Positions 46,538 through 53,997 of a stretch of DNA of 64,000 nt are shown here, piece after piece; position 1 is the stretch's first letter, and each line of letters begins with the position of its first letter. The stretch comes from Flaviramulus_B aquimarinus (lineage in GTDB: Bacteria > Bacteroidota > Bacteroidia > Flavobacteriales > Flavobacteriaceae), in NCBI RefSeq assembly GCF_039543205.1, contig NZ_BAABJH010000005.1:112028-176027 (forward strand). The letters run 5' to 3'. The notes below the pieces were generated by a model. It was not told the DNA's origin. It did not search any database and saw only the letters and a program-made list of their open reading frames with translations. Position numbers and translations under genes: made by a program.

Positions 46538-46622
46538 TGCGCACGAGAAGATTCGAACTTCCACATCCTAAACGGATACTGGCCCCTCAAGCCAGCGCGT
46601 CTACCAATTCCGCCACGTGCGC
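46538..46622 (-). tRNA. tRNA-Leu (anticodon GAG)
   Basis: 85 nt. Acceptor GCGCACG pairs with CGTGCGC, discriminator A, and CCA is not encoded. Anticodon stem CTGGC/GCCAG with loop TTGAGGG gives GAG. The long variable arm and the T-arm with GTTCGAATC are typical of tRNA-Leu. Confidence 0.97.
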
Positions 46623-46642
46623 TTTTAAATAAGTTCTAAAAT

Positions 46643-46676
46643 AAAAAAAGTTAAGCAATATCGCTTAACTTTTTTT
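46643..46676. terminator. Bidirectional terminator between the two tRNA genes
   Basis: AAAAAAAGTTAAGC, six-base loop, GCTTAACTTTTTTT: perfect 14-base arms. It begins one base after the 3' end of tRNA-Lys, so the tRNAs are separate transcripts. Confidence 0.93.
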
Positions 46677-46677
46677 G

Positions 46678-46750
46678 TGACCGGGCTGGGGCTCGAACCC
46701 AGGACCCTCTCCTTAAAAGGGAGATGCTCTACCAACTGAGCTACCAGGTC
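46678..46750 (-). tRNA. tRNA-Lys (anticodon TTT)
   Basis: 73 nt, no encoded CCA. D-arm GCTC/GAGC, anticodon stem TCTCC/GGAGA with loop CTTTTAA, T-stem CTGGG/CCCAG. Acceptor GACCTGG faces CCCGGTC, leaving one mismatch (T at 5 opposite C at 68). All other pairs hold. Confidence 0.95.
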
Positions 46751-46891
46751 ATTAATAATAACTAACATATTGCTGTTAGCGGGTGCAAATATAAAATGTT
46801 TAATTAATAAAACAATACTTTTTTTCAATAAATTTTTGTTTTTTTGCACCACTTAAACGTATGTTTTTAATAATCAATTTATAGCATAAAA

Positions 46892-47413
46892 ATGATCATT
46901 GTATTAATTGGATATATGGCTTCTGGAAAGACGTCTTTAGGAAAGAAATTAGCTGAAAAATTGAATTATAATTTTATTGATTTAGATGATTTTATTGAAG
47001 AAAAGGAAAAATTATCTGTTTCTGATATTTTTAAAACCAAAGGCGAAATCTATTTTAGAAAACAAGAATCATTTTTTTTAAAAGAATTGCTTAACGATAA
47101 TAGCAATATCATACTATCAGTTGGAGGTGGTACCCCATGTTATAGTAATAATATGCAAGATATTTTAAATGCGGATCATGTAACCAGTATTTATTTAAAA
47201 GCTTCAATTTCTACATTAGTTAAAAAACTTATTAAGAAAAAGGATAAACGACCTTTAATTGCTCATATTGAAACCGAAGAAGCCATGGCAGAGTTTATAG
47301 GGAAACATTTATTTGAGCGAATACCGTTTTATGATCAGGCAGAAACAAAAGTGACCATTGATGATAAAACAAAAGACGACATTGTTGAAGATATTATTTT
47401 AGAATTATTCTAA
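46892..47413 (+). CDS. aroK: Shikimate kinase
   Basis: Phosphorylates shikimate with ATP in aromatic amino-acid synthesis. 173 residues. Walker A GYMASGKTS (7-15), the substrate-binding FIDLDDFIEE, KGEIYFRKQE with the conserved Arg, and SVGGGTPC (Walker-B-like GGG). The lid region contains KKDKRPLI. Its 3' end overlaps the convergent phosphoribosyltransferase gene by nine bases. Confidence 0.95.
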   Translation: MIIVLIGYMASGKTSLGKKLAEKLNYNFIDLDDFIEEKEKLSVSDIFKTKGEIYFRKQESFFLKELLNDNSNIILSVGGGTPCYSNNMQDILNADHVTSIYLKASISTLVKKLIKKKDKRPLIAHIETEEAMAEFIGKHLFERIPFYDQAETKVTIDDKTKDDIVEDIILELF

Positions 47414-47908
47414 AACCGCCTCAAAGGTTTTGCCTTCAAGAACAACATGGATATGCTCATGTAATGATGTAGAAAGCGAAATACCTTTAAAATCTGCTTT
47501 TACAGGATATTTTTTATGATTTCTGTTTACTAAAACAGCAGTTTTAAATTGCTTTAACGGCACGTTTAAAAAATGCTTAACTCCATAAATTAAAGTAGTC
47601 CCTGAGTTTAAAACATCATCAACCAAAACCAAAGACTTATTTTTATAATCATTTTCAGAAATTGAAGTTTTTATTTCAGAAGAAGGATTTTTTTTGTCAA
47701 TACTAACTTTACAAAGCACAACACTTATATCAGATATTTTTTGAAGTATGGTTTTTAGTTTTTTAGCAAAAACATAACCGTTCTTATCAATACCAGCTAA
47801 GATAATTTCCTTTTCATTGACATTTGTTTCATAAATTTGAAACGCAATACGTCTTATTTTATGATTAATTTCATCATGATTAAGTATAATATTATTGATA
47901 GCTGTCAT
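47405..47908 (-). CDS. Phosphoribosyltransferase (type I, PyrR/Hpt-like)
   Basis: 167 residues. The PRPP-binding motif is SLVLVDDVLNSGTTL; EIILAGIDKNGYVFAKKL supplies the upstream loop. Size and motif fit the bifunctional PyrR or hypoxanthine-type group. The base substrate cannot be told from the sequence. A terminator of the candidate RNA at 47993-48368 lies 87 bases upstream on the same strand, so the gene probably has its own promoter or depends on read-through. Confidence 0.85.
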   Translation of the reverse strand: MTAINNIILNHDEINHKIRRIAFQIYETNVNEKEIILAGIDKNGYVFAKKLKTILQKISDISVVLCKVSIDKKNPSSEIKTSISENDYKNKSLVLVDDVLNSGTTLIYGVKHFLNVPLKQFKTAVLVNRNHKKYPVKADFKGISLSTSLHEHIHVVLEGKTFEAVLE

Positions 47909-47992
47909 TATAGTATATCTAAGAATTTAAAGTATAAAATTACTCATTTTTATCTATTTATTTCATCTTTTTTTAAAGGACAGATATAATAA

Positions 47993-48368
47993 TTAAAAAA
48001 AACACCCTTCCTGATAATATTACTAGAAAATCAAGAAGGTAGTGCAAAGGCTGAGAGGTAAAAAGCTATCCGAGCAAACCAACTACATTACTAACAGGTA
48101 GATTGCATGGGCAAGCTAACAGATAGCAAACAATAAATGGCCATAGAGCGAGTTCTTTTTATCTGTGGTAGGTGACTCCGTAGTATTTTCAGTAATATGC
48201 TCGTAAGCCTAGGTTTTTGCCCTGCTTTTTCATCAATGAAAAAAGTATGGCTTTAAAAGGACTGATAATCAAAAAGTTACAAAACGTCCTGTCAAATGAC
48301 AAAAGGTGATGCTAAGAAATTATTCGTGTATTTTAACGCTTTAAAGATGTGGGTAGACTGTAGCTTCC
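47993..48368 (-). ncRNA. Candidate structured non-coding RNA, about 375 nt
   Basis: This 470-bp gap between two minus-strand genes has no open frame. On the minus strand a TAATTTTG -7 box (48381-48374) would start transcription near 48368. There GGAAGCTA (48368-48361) can pair with TAGCTTTT (48068-48061), eight pairs including two G-U. Internal hairpins include ACAGATA/TATCTGT and TTTTTCAT/ATGAAAAA. A terminator hairpin with a T8 tract ends it at 47995. The G-U pairs in two stems hold only on the minus strand. I do not recognise RNase P, tmRNA or SRP signatures. A 6S-like RNA or long leader is possible. Confidence 0.55.
47995..48044 (-). terminator. Terminator of the candidate RNA
   Basis: Minus strand: CCTTCTTGAT (48039-48030), 14-base loop, ATCAGGAAGG (48015-48006), then GTG and eight T. 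The ten pairs include one G-U. Confidence 0.75.
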
Positions 48369-48378
48369 TTGGTCAAAA

Positions 48379-48756
48379 TTATGTTGTCAATGTTTCACCC
48401 GTAAAATCGTCAATATCCCGTCTATCTTTTTTAGTTGGTCTACCAACACCCTTTTTTCTGTAATACTCTTTAGAATATTTTAAAAGCTCTTGCGCTTCAA
48501 ACTGTTCCTTTGGCGTAATATCAGTTCTGTAAATATCAACTAATTTAGCACTAATTCTACGTTCAGGAATATCTGTAACAGTAAGCTTATAGTTTATTTG
48601 GTTCTTTCTAAGTCCAATAACATCTTGAGGATAAACCTCTCTACTCGGTTTAACAATATCGTCATTAACACGTACTTGGCCTTTCTTACAAGCCGTGGTG
48701 GCAAGCGTTCTTGTTTTATAATACCTAACACACCATAAATACTTGTCTATTCGCAT
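48379..48756 (-). CDS. S4-domain RNA-binding protein, Hsp15-like
   Basis: 125 residues. The S4 domain opens MRIDKYLWCVRYYKTRTLAT and continues KKGQVRVNDDIVKPSREVYPQD, as in Hsp15 (HslR). That protein binds 50S subunits carrying stalled nascent chains and recycles them. The basic C-terminal tail (GVGRPTKKDRRDIDDF) matches the bacterial family. Divergent from the lipoprotein gene at 48839, with 82 bases between starts. Confidence 0.9.
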   Translation of the reverse strand: MRIDKYLWCVRYYKTRTLATTACKKGQVRVNDDIVKPSREVYPQDVIGLRKNQINYKLTVTDIPERRISAKLVDIYRTDITPKEQFEAQELLKYSKEYYRKKGVGRPTKKDRRDIDDFTGETLTT

Positions 48757-48838
48757 ACAATTATTACTAAAACTACGTTAATGTTGTTGTGCAAGATTAC
48801 ATTAAAATTGTATCTTGCACCCTCAAAAATAAACAATA

Positions 48839-49792
48839 ATGCGATTAAGAAAAGTTACTTTACTCATTTTAATTTTAACGCTTGGTTTTTTATCTTGTAA
48901 AAAGGATGATGATAATGCAACAGAGATAATAATTATCCCACCTAATGATAGAACAGAACAGCAAGTTATAGATAAGGCTTTATTATTAGAATATTTAGAC
49001 ACTCATTACTATAATGCAAGTGCTTTTACGGATGCTAATACGATAAGTACTCAGGATTTGGTTATCACTCAGTTAGAAGATGGTGAAACTGTGCCTGTAG
49101 GGAGTAGATTATTAAGTGATCCTAATGTTGTTGAGACTATTACAATAACTTATGCAGATACTACTTATGATTATTATATATTAAGACTAAACCAAGGAGA
49201 TGGAGTTGACTCTCCGAAATTTGCTGATAGCGTATTTGGAACCTATGAAGGGTTTACATTAGATGGTGAGGTTTTTGATAGTCAAGTTAACCCTGAAGTT
49301 TTTTTTGATTTATCTTCAGTGATAGTGGGATGGAGAAAAGTTTTTCCTCAATTTAATACAGCAGTAGGTTTTGCTGAAAATGGTGATGGAACAGTTGATT
49401 ATATGAATCACGGCTCAGGCGTTATGTTTTTACCATCTGGTTTAGCATATTTTAATGGCACAGGACCTAGTGGAGGAATTACACCTTATTCGCCTCTTAT
49501 TTTTAAGTTTGATTTATATAAAATGCTTGAAAATGACCAAGATGGTGATGGGATTCCATCTTACTTAGAAGACAGAAATGGAAATGAAGAGCTTCTTACT
49601 TTTGAAGGATTTGCCGATGATGATACAGATGGTGATGGTACTCCAGATTATTTTGATTCAGATGATGATGGCGATGGTATACCAACTATAAATGAAGATT
49701 TAGATGACGATGGTGATCCAACTAACGACATCGGAAAAAACGGTATAGCCAGATATTTAGATCCAGAAGAAACAGACTTTATAGTTAAGTAA
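48839..49792 (+). CDS. Lipoprotein with FKBP-type isomerase-like domain and calcium-binding D-x-D-x-DG repeats
   Basis: 317 residues. Lipoprotein signal with Cys near residue 20 (LTLGFLSCKKDDD). The middle part has VFGTYEGFTLDGEVFDSQ and IVGWRKVFPQF, the layout of FKBP-type peptidyl-prolyl isomerases found as flavobacterial lipoproteins (GldI-like). The C-terminal 60 residues hold thrombospondin type 3-like repeats (DQDGDGIPSYLED, DTDGDGTPDYFDS, DDDGDGIPTINED), likely calcium-binding. A perfect terminator follows at the stop codon. Confidence 0.85.
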   Translation: MRLRKVTLLILILTLGFLSCKKDDDNATEIIIIPPNDRTEQQVIDKALLLEYLDTHYYNASAFTDANTISTQDLVITQLEDGETVPVGSRLLSDPNVVETITITYADTTYDYYILRLNQGDGVDSPKFADSVFGTYEGFTLDGEVFDSQVNPEVFFDLSSVIVGWRKVFPQFNTAVGFAENGDGTVDYMNHGSGVMFLPSGLAYFNGTGPSGGITPYSPLIFKFDLYKMLENDQDGDGIPSYLEDRNGNEELLTFEGFADDDTDGDGTPDYFDSDDDGDGIPTINEDLDDDGDPTNDIGKNGIARYLDPEETDFIVK

Positions 49793-49825
49793 AAATAAAC
49801 CCTCGTCACACGAGGGTTTATTTTT
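49791..49825. terminator. Perfect bidirectional terminator
   Basis: AAAAATAAACCCTCGT, loop CAC, ACGAGGGTTTATTTTT: 16-base arms. It overlaps the lipoprotein stop and serves the convergent barrel gene from the other side. Confidence 0.95.
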
Positions 49826-49836
49826 ACTGAAAAGAT

Positions 49837-50472
49837 TTATAAAATCAATGATAAACTCAAAATCAGTTGATCTGGACGTGTGTCTAATCTATTAATATTA
49901 ACCCCATTATTATCTAAAAAGGTAGCCTCATTATCACTAAAACCACGTTCGTACCTTAAATCAATACCTAACTTTTTTAAGTTAAACGCAACACCAAAGT
50001 TTAGCCCAACAGAAAAGTCACTTTCAATATCATTTATAGAAATACCATCAAATTCAGTATCCAAGATATATTGAAGCGATGGACCTGCAAATACACTAAT
50101 AGGGCCTAGTACTTTAAAACCAACGAGCAAAGGCGCATCAATTTTTTGCATTTTAAAGCTATCATCATTATAATCACTTTTGGTACTAGTATAAACAATC
50201 TCTGGTTTAAGATACCAATCCTCCCCAATTTTACCAAATAGCCCAAAATGATAACCAACATTTCTGTCTGGATTTTGTGAATTGTTGTTAATAGATTCAA
50301 TGTACTTACCATTACCATTGTAATTTAACCCAGCCTTAAAGCCAATACCTTGAGCTGTTTGTGCTATAGAAATTGATGGCGTGATAATAATAACCAATAA
50401 AATAAAAAATAGATGTTTACTCACGTCACTAAAACTTTTAAAGTGTTCGTGAAAGCTTTTTAGACTTTTCAT
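49837..50472 (-). CDS. Outer-membrane beta-barrel protein (PorT-like fold)
   Basis: 211 residues, ATG start. A hydrophobic stretch (HLFFILLVIIITPSISIAQ) preceded by an unusually long, charged 20-residue N-region acts as signal peptide. The mature part alternates polar and hydrophobic residues: GIGFKAGLNYNGNG, VGYHFGLFGKIGEDWYLKPE, GLNFGVAFNLKKLGIDLRYE. It ends LILSLSLIL, the usual barrel-closing strand. About 170 residues suit an eight-stranded barrel. Function unknown. Confidence 0.8.
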   Translation of the reverse strand: MKSLKSFHEHFKSFSDVSKHLFFILLVIIITPSISIAQTAQGIGFKAGLNYNGNGKYIESINNNSQNPDRNVGYHFGLFGKIGEDWYLKPEIVYTSTKSDYNDDSFKMQKIDAPLLVGFKVLGPISVFAGPSLQYILDTEFDGISINDIESDFSVGLNFGVAFNLKKLGIDLRYERGFSDNEATFLDNNGVNINRLDTRPDQLILSLSLIL

Positions 50473-50684
50473 AATGTTCGTTTTTAAATTTGAATTATAG
50501 AACTTGTTTAAACGAGTTCATTGTATCAAAAACGTTGCCAAAAGCATATTATTTTCTTTTCATAACAATCATTATCACTTTTCAGTTATTTATCTTTACT
50601 TCCTGATTGTTATTTCAATAAATTGGAGTCAGTGAACTAACATTAATTTGATAGAATAAAACGAATTTAAATTAAAAAAATATG

Positions 50685-50692
50685 TAGGTTTG
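50685..50692 (+). promoter_or_regulatory. Candidate -7 box TAGGTTTG before tgt
   Basis: TAnnTTTG followed by CC, 21 bases before the ATG at 50714. No TTG at the right -33 distance. Confidence 0.4.
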
Positions 50693-50713
50693 CCAACTTA
50701 TAGTATCACATAG

Positions 50714-51844
50714 ATGAAATTTGAATTAAAAGCTAAAGATGCTCAAAGTAAAGCCAGAGCAGGTAAAATAACTACAGATCACGGTATTATAGAAACGCCT
50801 ATTTTTATGCCAGTTGGCACTGTGGCTACTGTAAAAGGTGTCCACCAACGCGAGTTAAAAGAAGATATAAATCCTGATATCATATTAGGGAATACTTACC
50901 ATTTGTATTTGCGTCCACAAACCCATATTATTGAAAAGGCTGGTGGACTTCATAAGTTTATGAATTGGGATAGAAATATTTTAACAGATTCTGGAGGTTA
51001 CCAAGTATATTCACTGTCAGCTAACAGAAAAATTAAGGAAGAAGGTGTTAAGTTTAAATCGCATATAGACGGCAGTTACCATACCTTCACACCAGAAAAC
51101 GTTATGGAAATCCAGCGTAGTATTGGAGCGGATATCATCATGGCTTTTGACGAGTGTACACCTTACCCTTGTGATTATAATTATGCAAAGCGTTCCATGC
51201 ATATGACGCACCGTTGGTTAAATAGATGTATAAACCATTTAGAAAAAACACCATTAAAATACGATTATAACCAAGCTTTTTTTCCTATAGTACAAGGAAG
51301 TACATATAAAGATTTACGTAAGCAGTCTGCAGAATATATAGCCAACGCAGGAGCTGTTGGTAATGCTATTGGTGGTTTATCTGTAGGTGAGCCAGCAGAA
51401 GAAATGTATGCCATGACCGATGTGGTTTGTTCCATTTTGCCAGAAGATAAACCGCGTTATTTAATGGGCGTTGGTACTCCAATCAATATTTTGGAAAATA
51501 TAGCGTTAGGTGTAGATATGTTTGATTGTGTAATGCCAACAAGAAATGCCAGAAATGGGATGTTATTTACAGCCCAAGGCACTATAAATATTAAAAATTT
51601 AAAATGGGCAGATGATTTTTCTCCAATAGATGATATGGGAATTACATTTGTAGATACCGAATATAGCAAAGCCTATTTAAGACATTTATTTACCGTTAAT
51701 GAGTTGTTAGGAAAACAAATAGCTACTATTCATAATTTGGGGTTTTATTTATGGTTGGTTCGCGAAGCAAGAAAACATATATTAGCAGGAGATTTTAAAA
51801 TCTGGAAAGAAAAAATGGTAAAACAAATGGATAACCGTTTATAA
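50714..51844 (+). CDS. tgt: tRNA-guanine(34) transglycosylase, lacking the zinc cysteines
   Basis: Exchanges G34 of GUN-anticodon tRNAs for preQ1 in queuosine synthesis. 376 residues. Catalytic and substrate motifs are intact: LTDSGGYQVYSLS, VVQGS-type FPIVQGSTYKD, GGLSVGEP and GVDMFDCVMPTRNAR (nucleophile Asp). The region that carries Cys-x-Cys-x2-Cys in E. coli and Zymomonas reads SPIDDMGITFVDTEYSKAYL here, with no cysteine. The fourth ligand, His in ATIHNLGFY, remains. First gene of a plus-strand run with lptG and an EamA transporter. Confidence 0.95.
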   Translation: MKFELKAKDAQSKARAGKITTDHGIIETPIFMPVGTVATVKGVHQRELKEDINPDIILGNTYHLYLRPQTHIIEKAGGLHKFMNWDRNILTDSGGYQVYSLSANRKIKEEGVKFKSHIDGSYHTFTPENVMEIQRSIGADIIMAFDECTPYPCDYNYAKRSMHMTHRWLNRCINHLEKTPLKYDYNQAFFPIVQGSTYKDLRKQSAEYIANAGAVGNAIGGLSVGEPAEEMYAMTDVVCSILPEDKPRYLMGVGTPINILENIALGVDMFDCVMPTRNARNGMLFTAQGTINIKNLKWADDFSPIDDMGITFVDTEYSKAYLRHLFTVNELLGKQIATIHNLGFYLWLVREARKHILAGDFKIWKEKMVKQMDNRL

Positions 51845-51860
51845 GACATTTTAGAATATA

Positions 51861-51909
51861 GAGTAAAGAGTAAAGAGTAAAGAACAAAGAGTAACGAACA
51901 AGGAAGAAT
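51861..51909 (+). repeat. Degenerate 7-bp tandem array between tgt and lptF/G gene
   Basis: Seven consecutive 7-mers: GAGTAAA three times, then GAACAAA, GAGTAAC, GAACAAG and GAAGAAT. A pyrimidine-rich segment (51922-51950) follows that could pair imperfectly with it. Confidence 0.85.
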
Positions 51910-51968
51910 TATACTTCAACAGTCTTTTTTCTATTATCTTTTTTCTTAAAAATAAACAAGACATTGAA

Positions 51969-53045
51969 TTGAAAATTTTAGATTGGTACATATTAAAGCG
52001 CTATTTATTTACATTTTTTATGATGCTACTATTGTTTATTCCCATAGGAATAACAGTACATCTAGCTGAGAAAATCGGAAAGATTCTTGAAAATGAAGTG
52101 CCTTTAAATGAAGTTTTACTCTACCTTCTGGATTTTACCATTTATTTTGCTCATTTATTATTTCCGCTATTTTTATTCTTATCGGTTATTTGGTTTACAT
52201 CCAAGCTTGCTAATAATACCGAAGTTATTGCTTTTTTGAGTTCAGGAGTTTCATTTACACGTTTTTTAAGGCCTTATATGATTGGAGCCACGATAGTAGG
52301 TCTTTTAGCTATTTTATTAGGCTTATTTTTAGCGCCAAAAGCAAGCGAAGGATTTAATGATTTTCATTATAAATACTTCAAAAGAGGGCGAAGTGCCGTT
52401 GTTAATACCAATGTATTTAGGCAGATAAATGATAGCGATATTATATACGTGAGTAATTTTGATGTTAAAAATAAAACAGGTAGTAACTTTACTTTAGAGC
52501 ATTTTGAAGACAATAAGCTTAAATACAAAATTTCTGCCAATACCATAAAGTATATAGAAGCAGATACCATGTATAGGTTGACTAATTATGTGAAAAGAGA
52601 TATTGGGGAACATGAAGATGTCTTGGAAAAAGAAAGAAAAAAAGACACCTTGTTTTCATTTCATGTTGATGATCTCATACCAGTAATTTATGCTGCAGAA
52701 ACCAAAATGTATGGCGATTTAAAACAATTTATAGCAAAAGAAGAAGCCCGTGGATCATCAAATGTCGGGCGCTTTAAATTGGTATTATATCGAAAATGGA
52801 GTTTGCCAGTATCCGTATTTATATTAACTATTATAGCCGTGGCAGTATCGTCAATAAAGCGACGAGGAGGCATGGGAGTTAATCTAGCCGTAGGTATCTG
52901 TATAGCTATGGTATTTGTGTTTTTCGACAAAATTTTTGGAGTTATGGCAGAACAATCAGATTTCCCACCAATAATTGCTGTGTGGTTTCCTAATATCATT
53001 TTTGGTATTTTAGCAACATATCTGTTATATAATGCTAAACGATAA
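51969..53045 (+). CDS. LptF/LptG family LPS-export permease
   Basis: 358 residues. The start is TTG (51969), giving MKILDWYILKRYLFTFFMML, a standard LptF/G opening; there is no ATG at this position. Three membrane segments at the N-terminus, a periplasmic beta-jellyroll middle (SDIIYVSNFDVKNKTG), and three at the C-terminus (VSVFILTIIAVAVSSIKRRG). With LptB it extracts LPS from the inner membrane. Its 3' end overlaps the next gene by 14 bases. Whether it is F or G cannot be told. Confidence 0.88.
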   Translation: MKILDWYILKRYLFTFFMMLLLFIPIGITVHLAEKIGKILENEVPLNEVLLYLLDFTIYFAHLLFPLFLFLSVIWFTSKLANNTEVIAFLSSGVSFTRFLRPYMIGATIVGLLAILLGLFLAPKASEGFNDFHYKYFKRGRSAVVNTNVFRQINDSDIIYVSNFDVKNKTGSNFTLEHFEDNKLKYKISANTIKYIEADTMYRLTNYVKRDIGEHEDVLEKERKKDTLFSFHVDDLIPVIYAAETKMYGDLKQFIAKEEARGSSNVGRFKLVLYRKWSLPVSVFILTIIAVAVSSIKRRGGMGVNLAVGICIAMVFVFFDKIFGVMAEQSDFPPIIAVWFPNIIFGILATYLLYNAKR

Positions 53046-53928
53046 AGTAAAAAACTATATTCACCTTCATTTTTTAGTTTTTATTGCTGGATTTACCGCT
53101 GTTTTAGGAGAATTGATAACTATTAAAGCGGTGGCTTTAGTTTGGTATAGAATGATTATAGCCGCTATTCTAATGCTTATTTATATTAAAATAGCAAAGG
53201 TTAAATTAAAAATTAAGCCAAAGGCTATACTTAGATTTTCAATAGCAGGAATAATTATAGCATTACATTGGATTACTTTTTTTGGAGCTATAGATGAATC
53301 TAATATATCCATTACGCTGGCTATGTTTTCAACAGGAGCATTTTTCGCCTCTTTTATTGAACCGATCATATATAAGCGACGTATAATTTCGTACGAAATT
53401 ATTTTCGGAATTATTGTCATTATTGGGGTGTTTATAATAACGCAAAGCGAAATAAAATACCTTATAGGCATTCTTCTTGGGATTTCCTCGGCATTTTTAT
53501 CATCATTATTTGCTGTACTAAATGGTACTTTTTTAAAGCACCATACCGCTACTACAATTTCCTTTTATGAATTTTTAAGTGGTGTTTTGTTTATTTCTAT
53601 TTATATATTGTTTTTTGGAGAAGGGTTTTCAGTAGAATTTTTTAATATCAGTACATCAGACTTAGCGTACCTGTTTGTATTAGCCTCAATATGTACAGCT
53701 TACGCATTTATAGCATCTGTATATGTTATGAAAATTATTAGCCCCTATACAGTCGTATTAACATACAATTTAGAGCCTATATATGGTATTATTATGGCTA
53801 TGATTTTATTTCCAGAGAAAGAAAAAATGAGTCCAGCCTTTTATTACGGCGCTATGATTATTATAAGTGTGGTTATTTTAAATGCCCTATTAAAAAATAG
53901 TAGAAAATTAAAAAGAAATCATTCATAG
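53032..53928 (+). CDS. EamA/DMT-superfamily transporter
   Basis: 298 residues with ten hydrophobic segments in two similar halves, the EamA duplication. LVWYRMIIAAILMLIYI and ALHWITFFGAIDESNISITL are typical of the first half. TISFYEFLSGVLFIS and PYTVVLTYNLEPIYGIIMA are typical of the second. An inner-membrane exporter of small metabolites or amino acids; the substrate is unknown. Start codon lies within the LptF/G gene, so expression is coupled. Confidence 0.88.
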   Translation: MLNDKVKNYIHLHFLVFIAGFTAVLGELITIKAVALVWYRMIIAAILMLIYIKIAKVKLKIKPKAILRFSIAGIIIALHWITFFGAIDESNISITLAMFSTGAFFASFIEPIIYKRRIISYEIIFGIIVIIGVFIITQSEIKYLIGILLGISSAFLSSLFAVLNGTFLKHHTATTISFYEFLSGVLFISIYILFFGEGFSVEFFNISTSDLAYLFVLASICTAYAFIASVYVMKIISPYTVVLTYNLEPIYGIIMAMILFPEKEKMSPAFYYGAMIIISVVILNALLKNSRKLKRNHS

Positions 53929-53951
53929 TACTCTAAGAAGATTAAAGTTTT

Positions 53952-53959
53952 TATATTTG
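53952..53959 (+). promoter_or_regulatory. Candidate -7 box TATATTTG before accA
   Basis: TAnnTTTG followed by TGG, 38 bases before the ATG at 53998. Confidence 0.4.
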
Positions 53960-53997
53960 TGGACTAACTAAATGATAACTTCCTAAACAAAATTTTT

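Noticed and set aside
46625..46852. Open frame of 75 codons on the minus strand
   Set aside because: It reads straight through tRNA-Lys and the terminator; its DLVAQLVEHLPFKERVLGSSP-like text is the usual translation of a tRNA gene.
48003..48060. Text similar to a TPP riboswitch (CCTGATAATATTACTAG and GGCTGAGAGG)
   Set aside because: The two elements are in the wrong order and the flanking helices are absent; no thiamine gene follows.
47993..48240. Partial resemblance to RNase P RNA on the plus strand (AACAGATAGCAAAC...ATGGCC, GGTGACTCC, GTAAGCCTAGG in the same order)
   Set aside because: The universally conserved GAGGAAAGTCC and ACAGAA elements are missing, and the promoter, terminator and G-U pairs point to the minus strand. 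Only a covariance-model search could rescue it.
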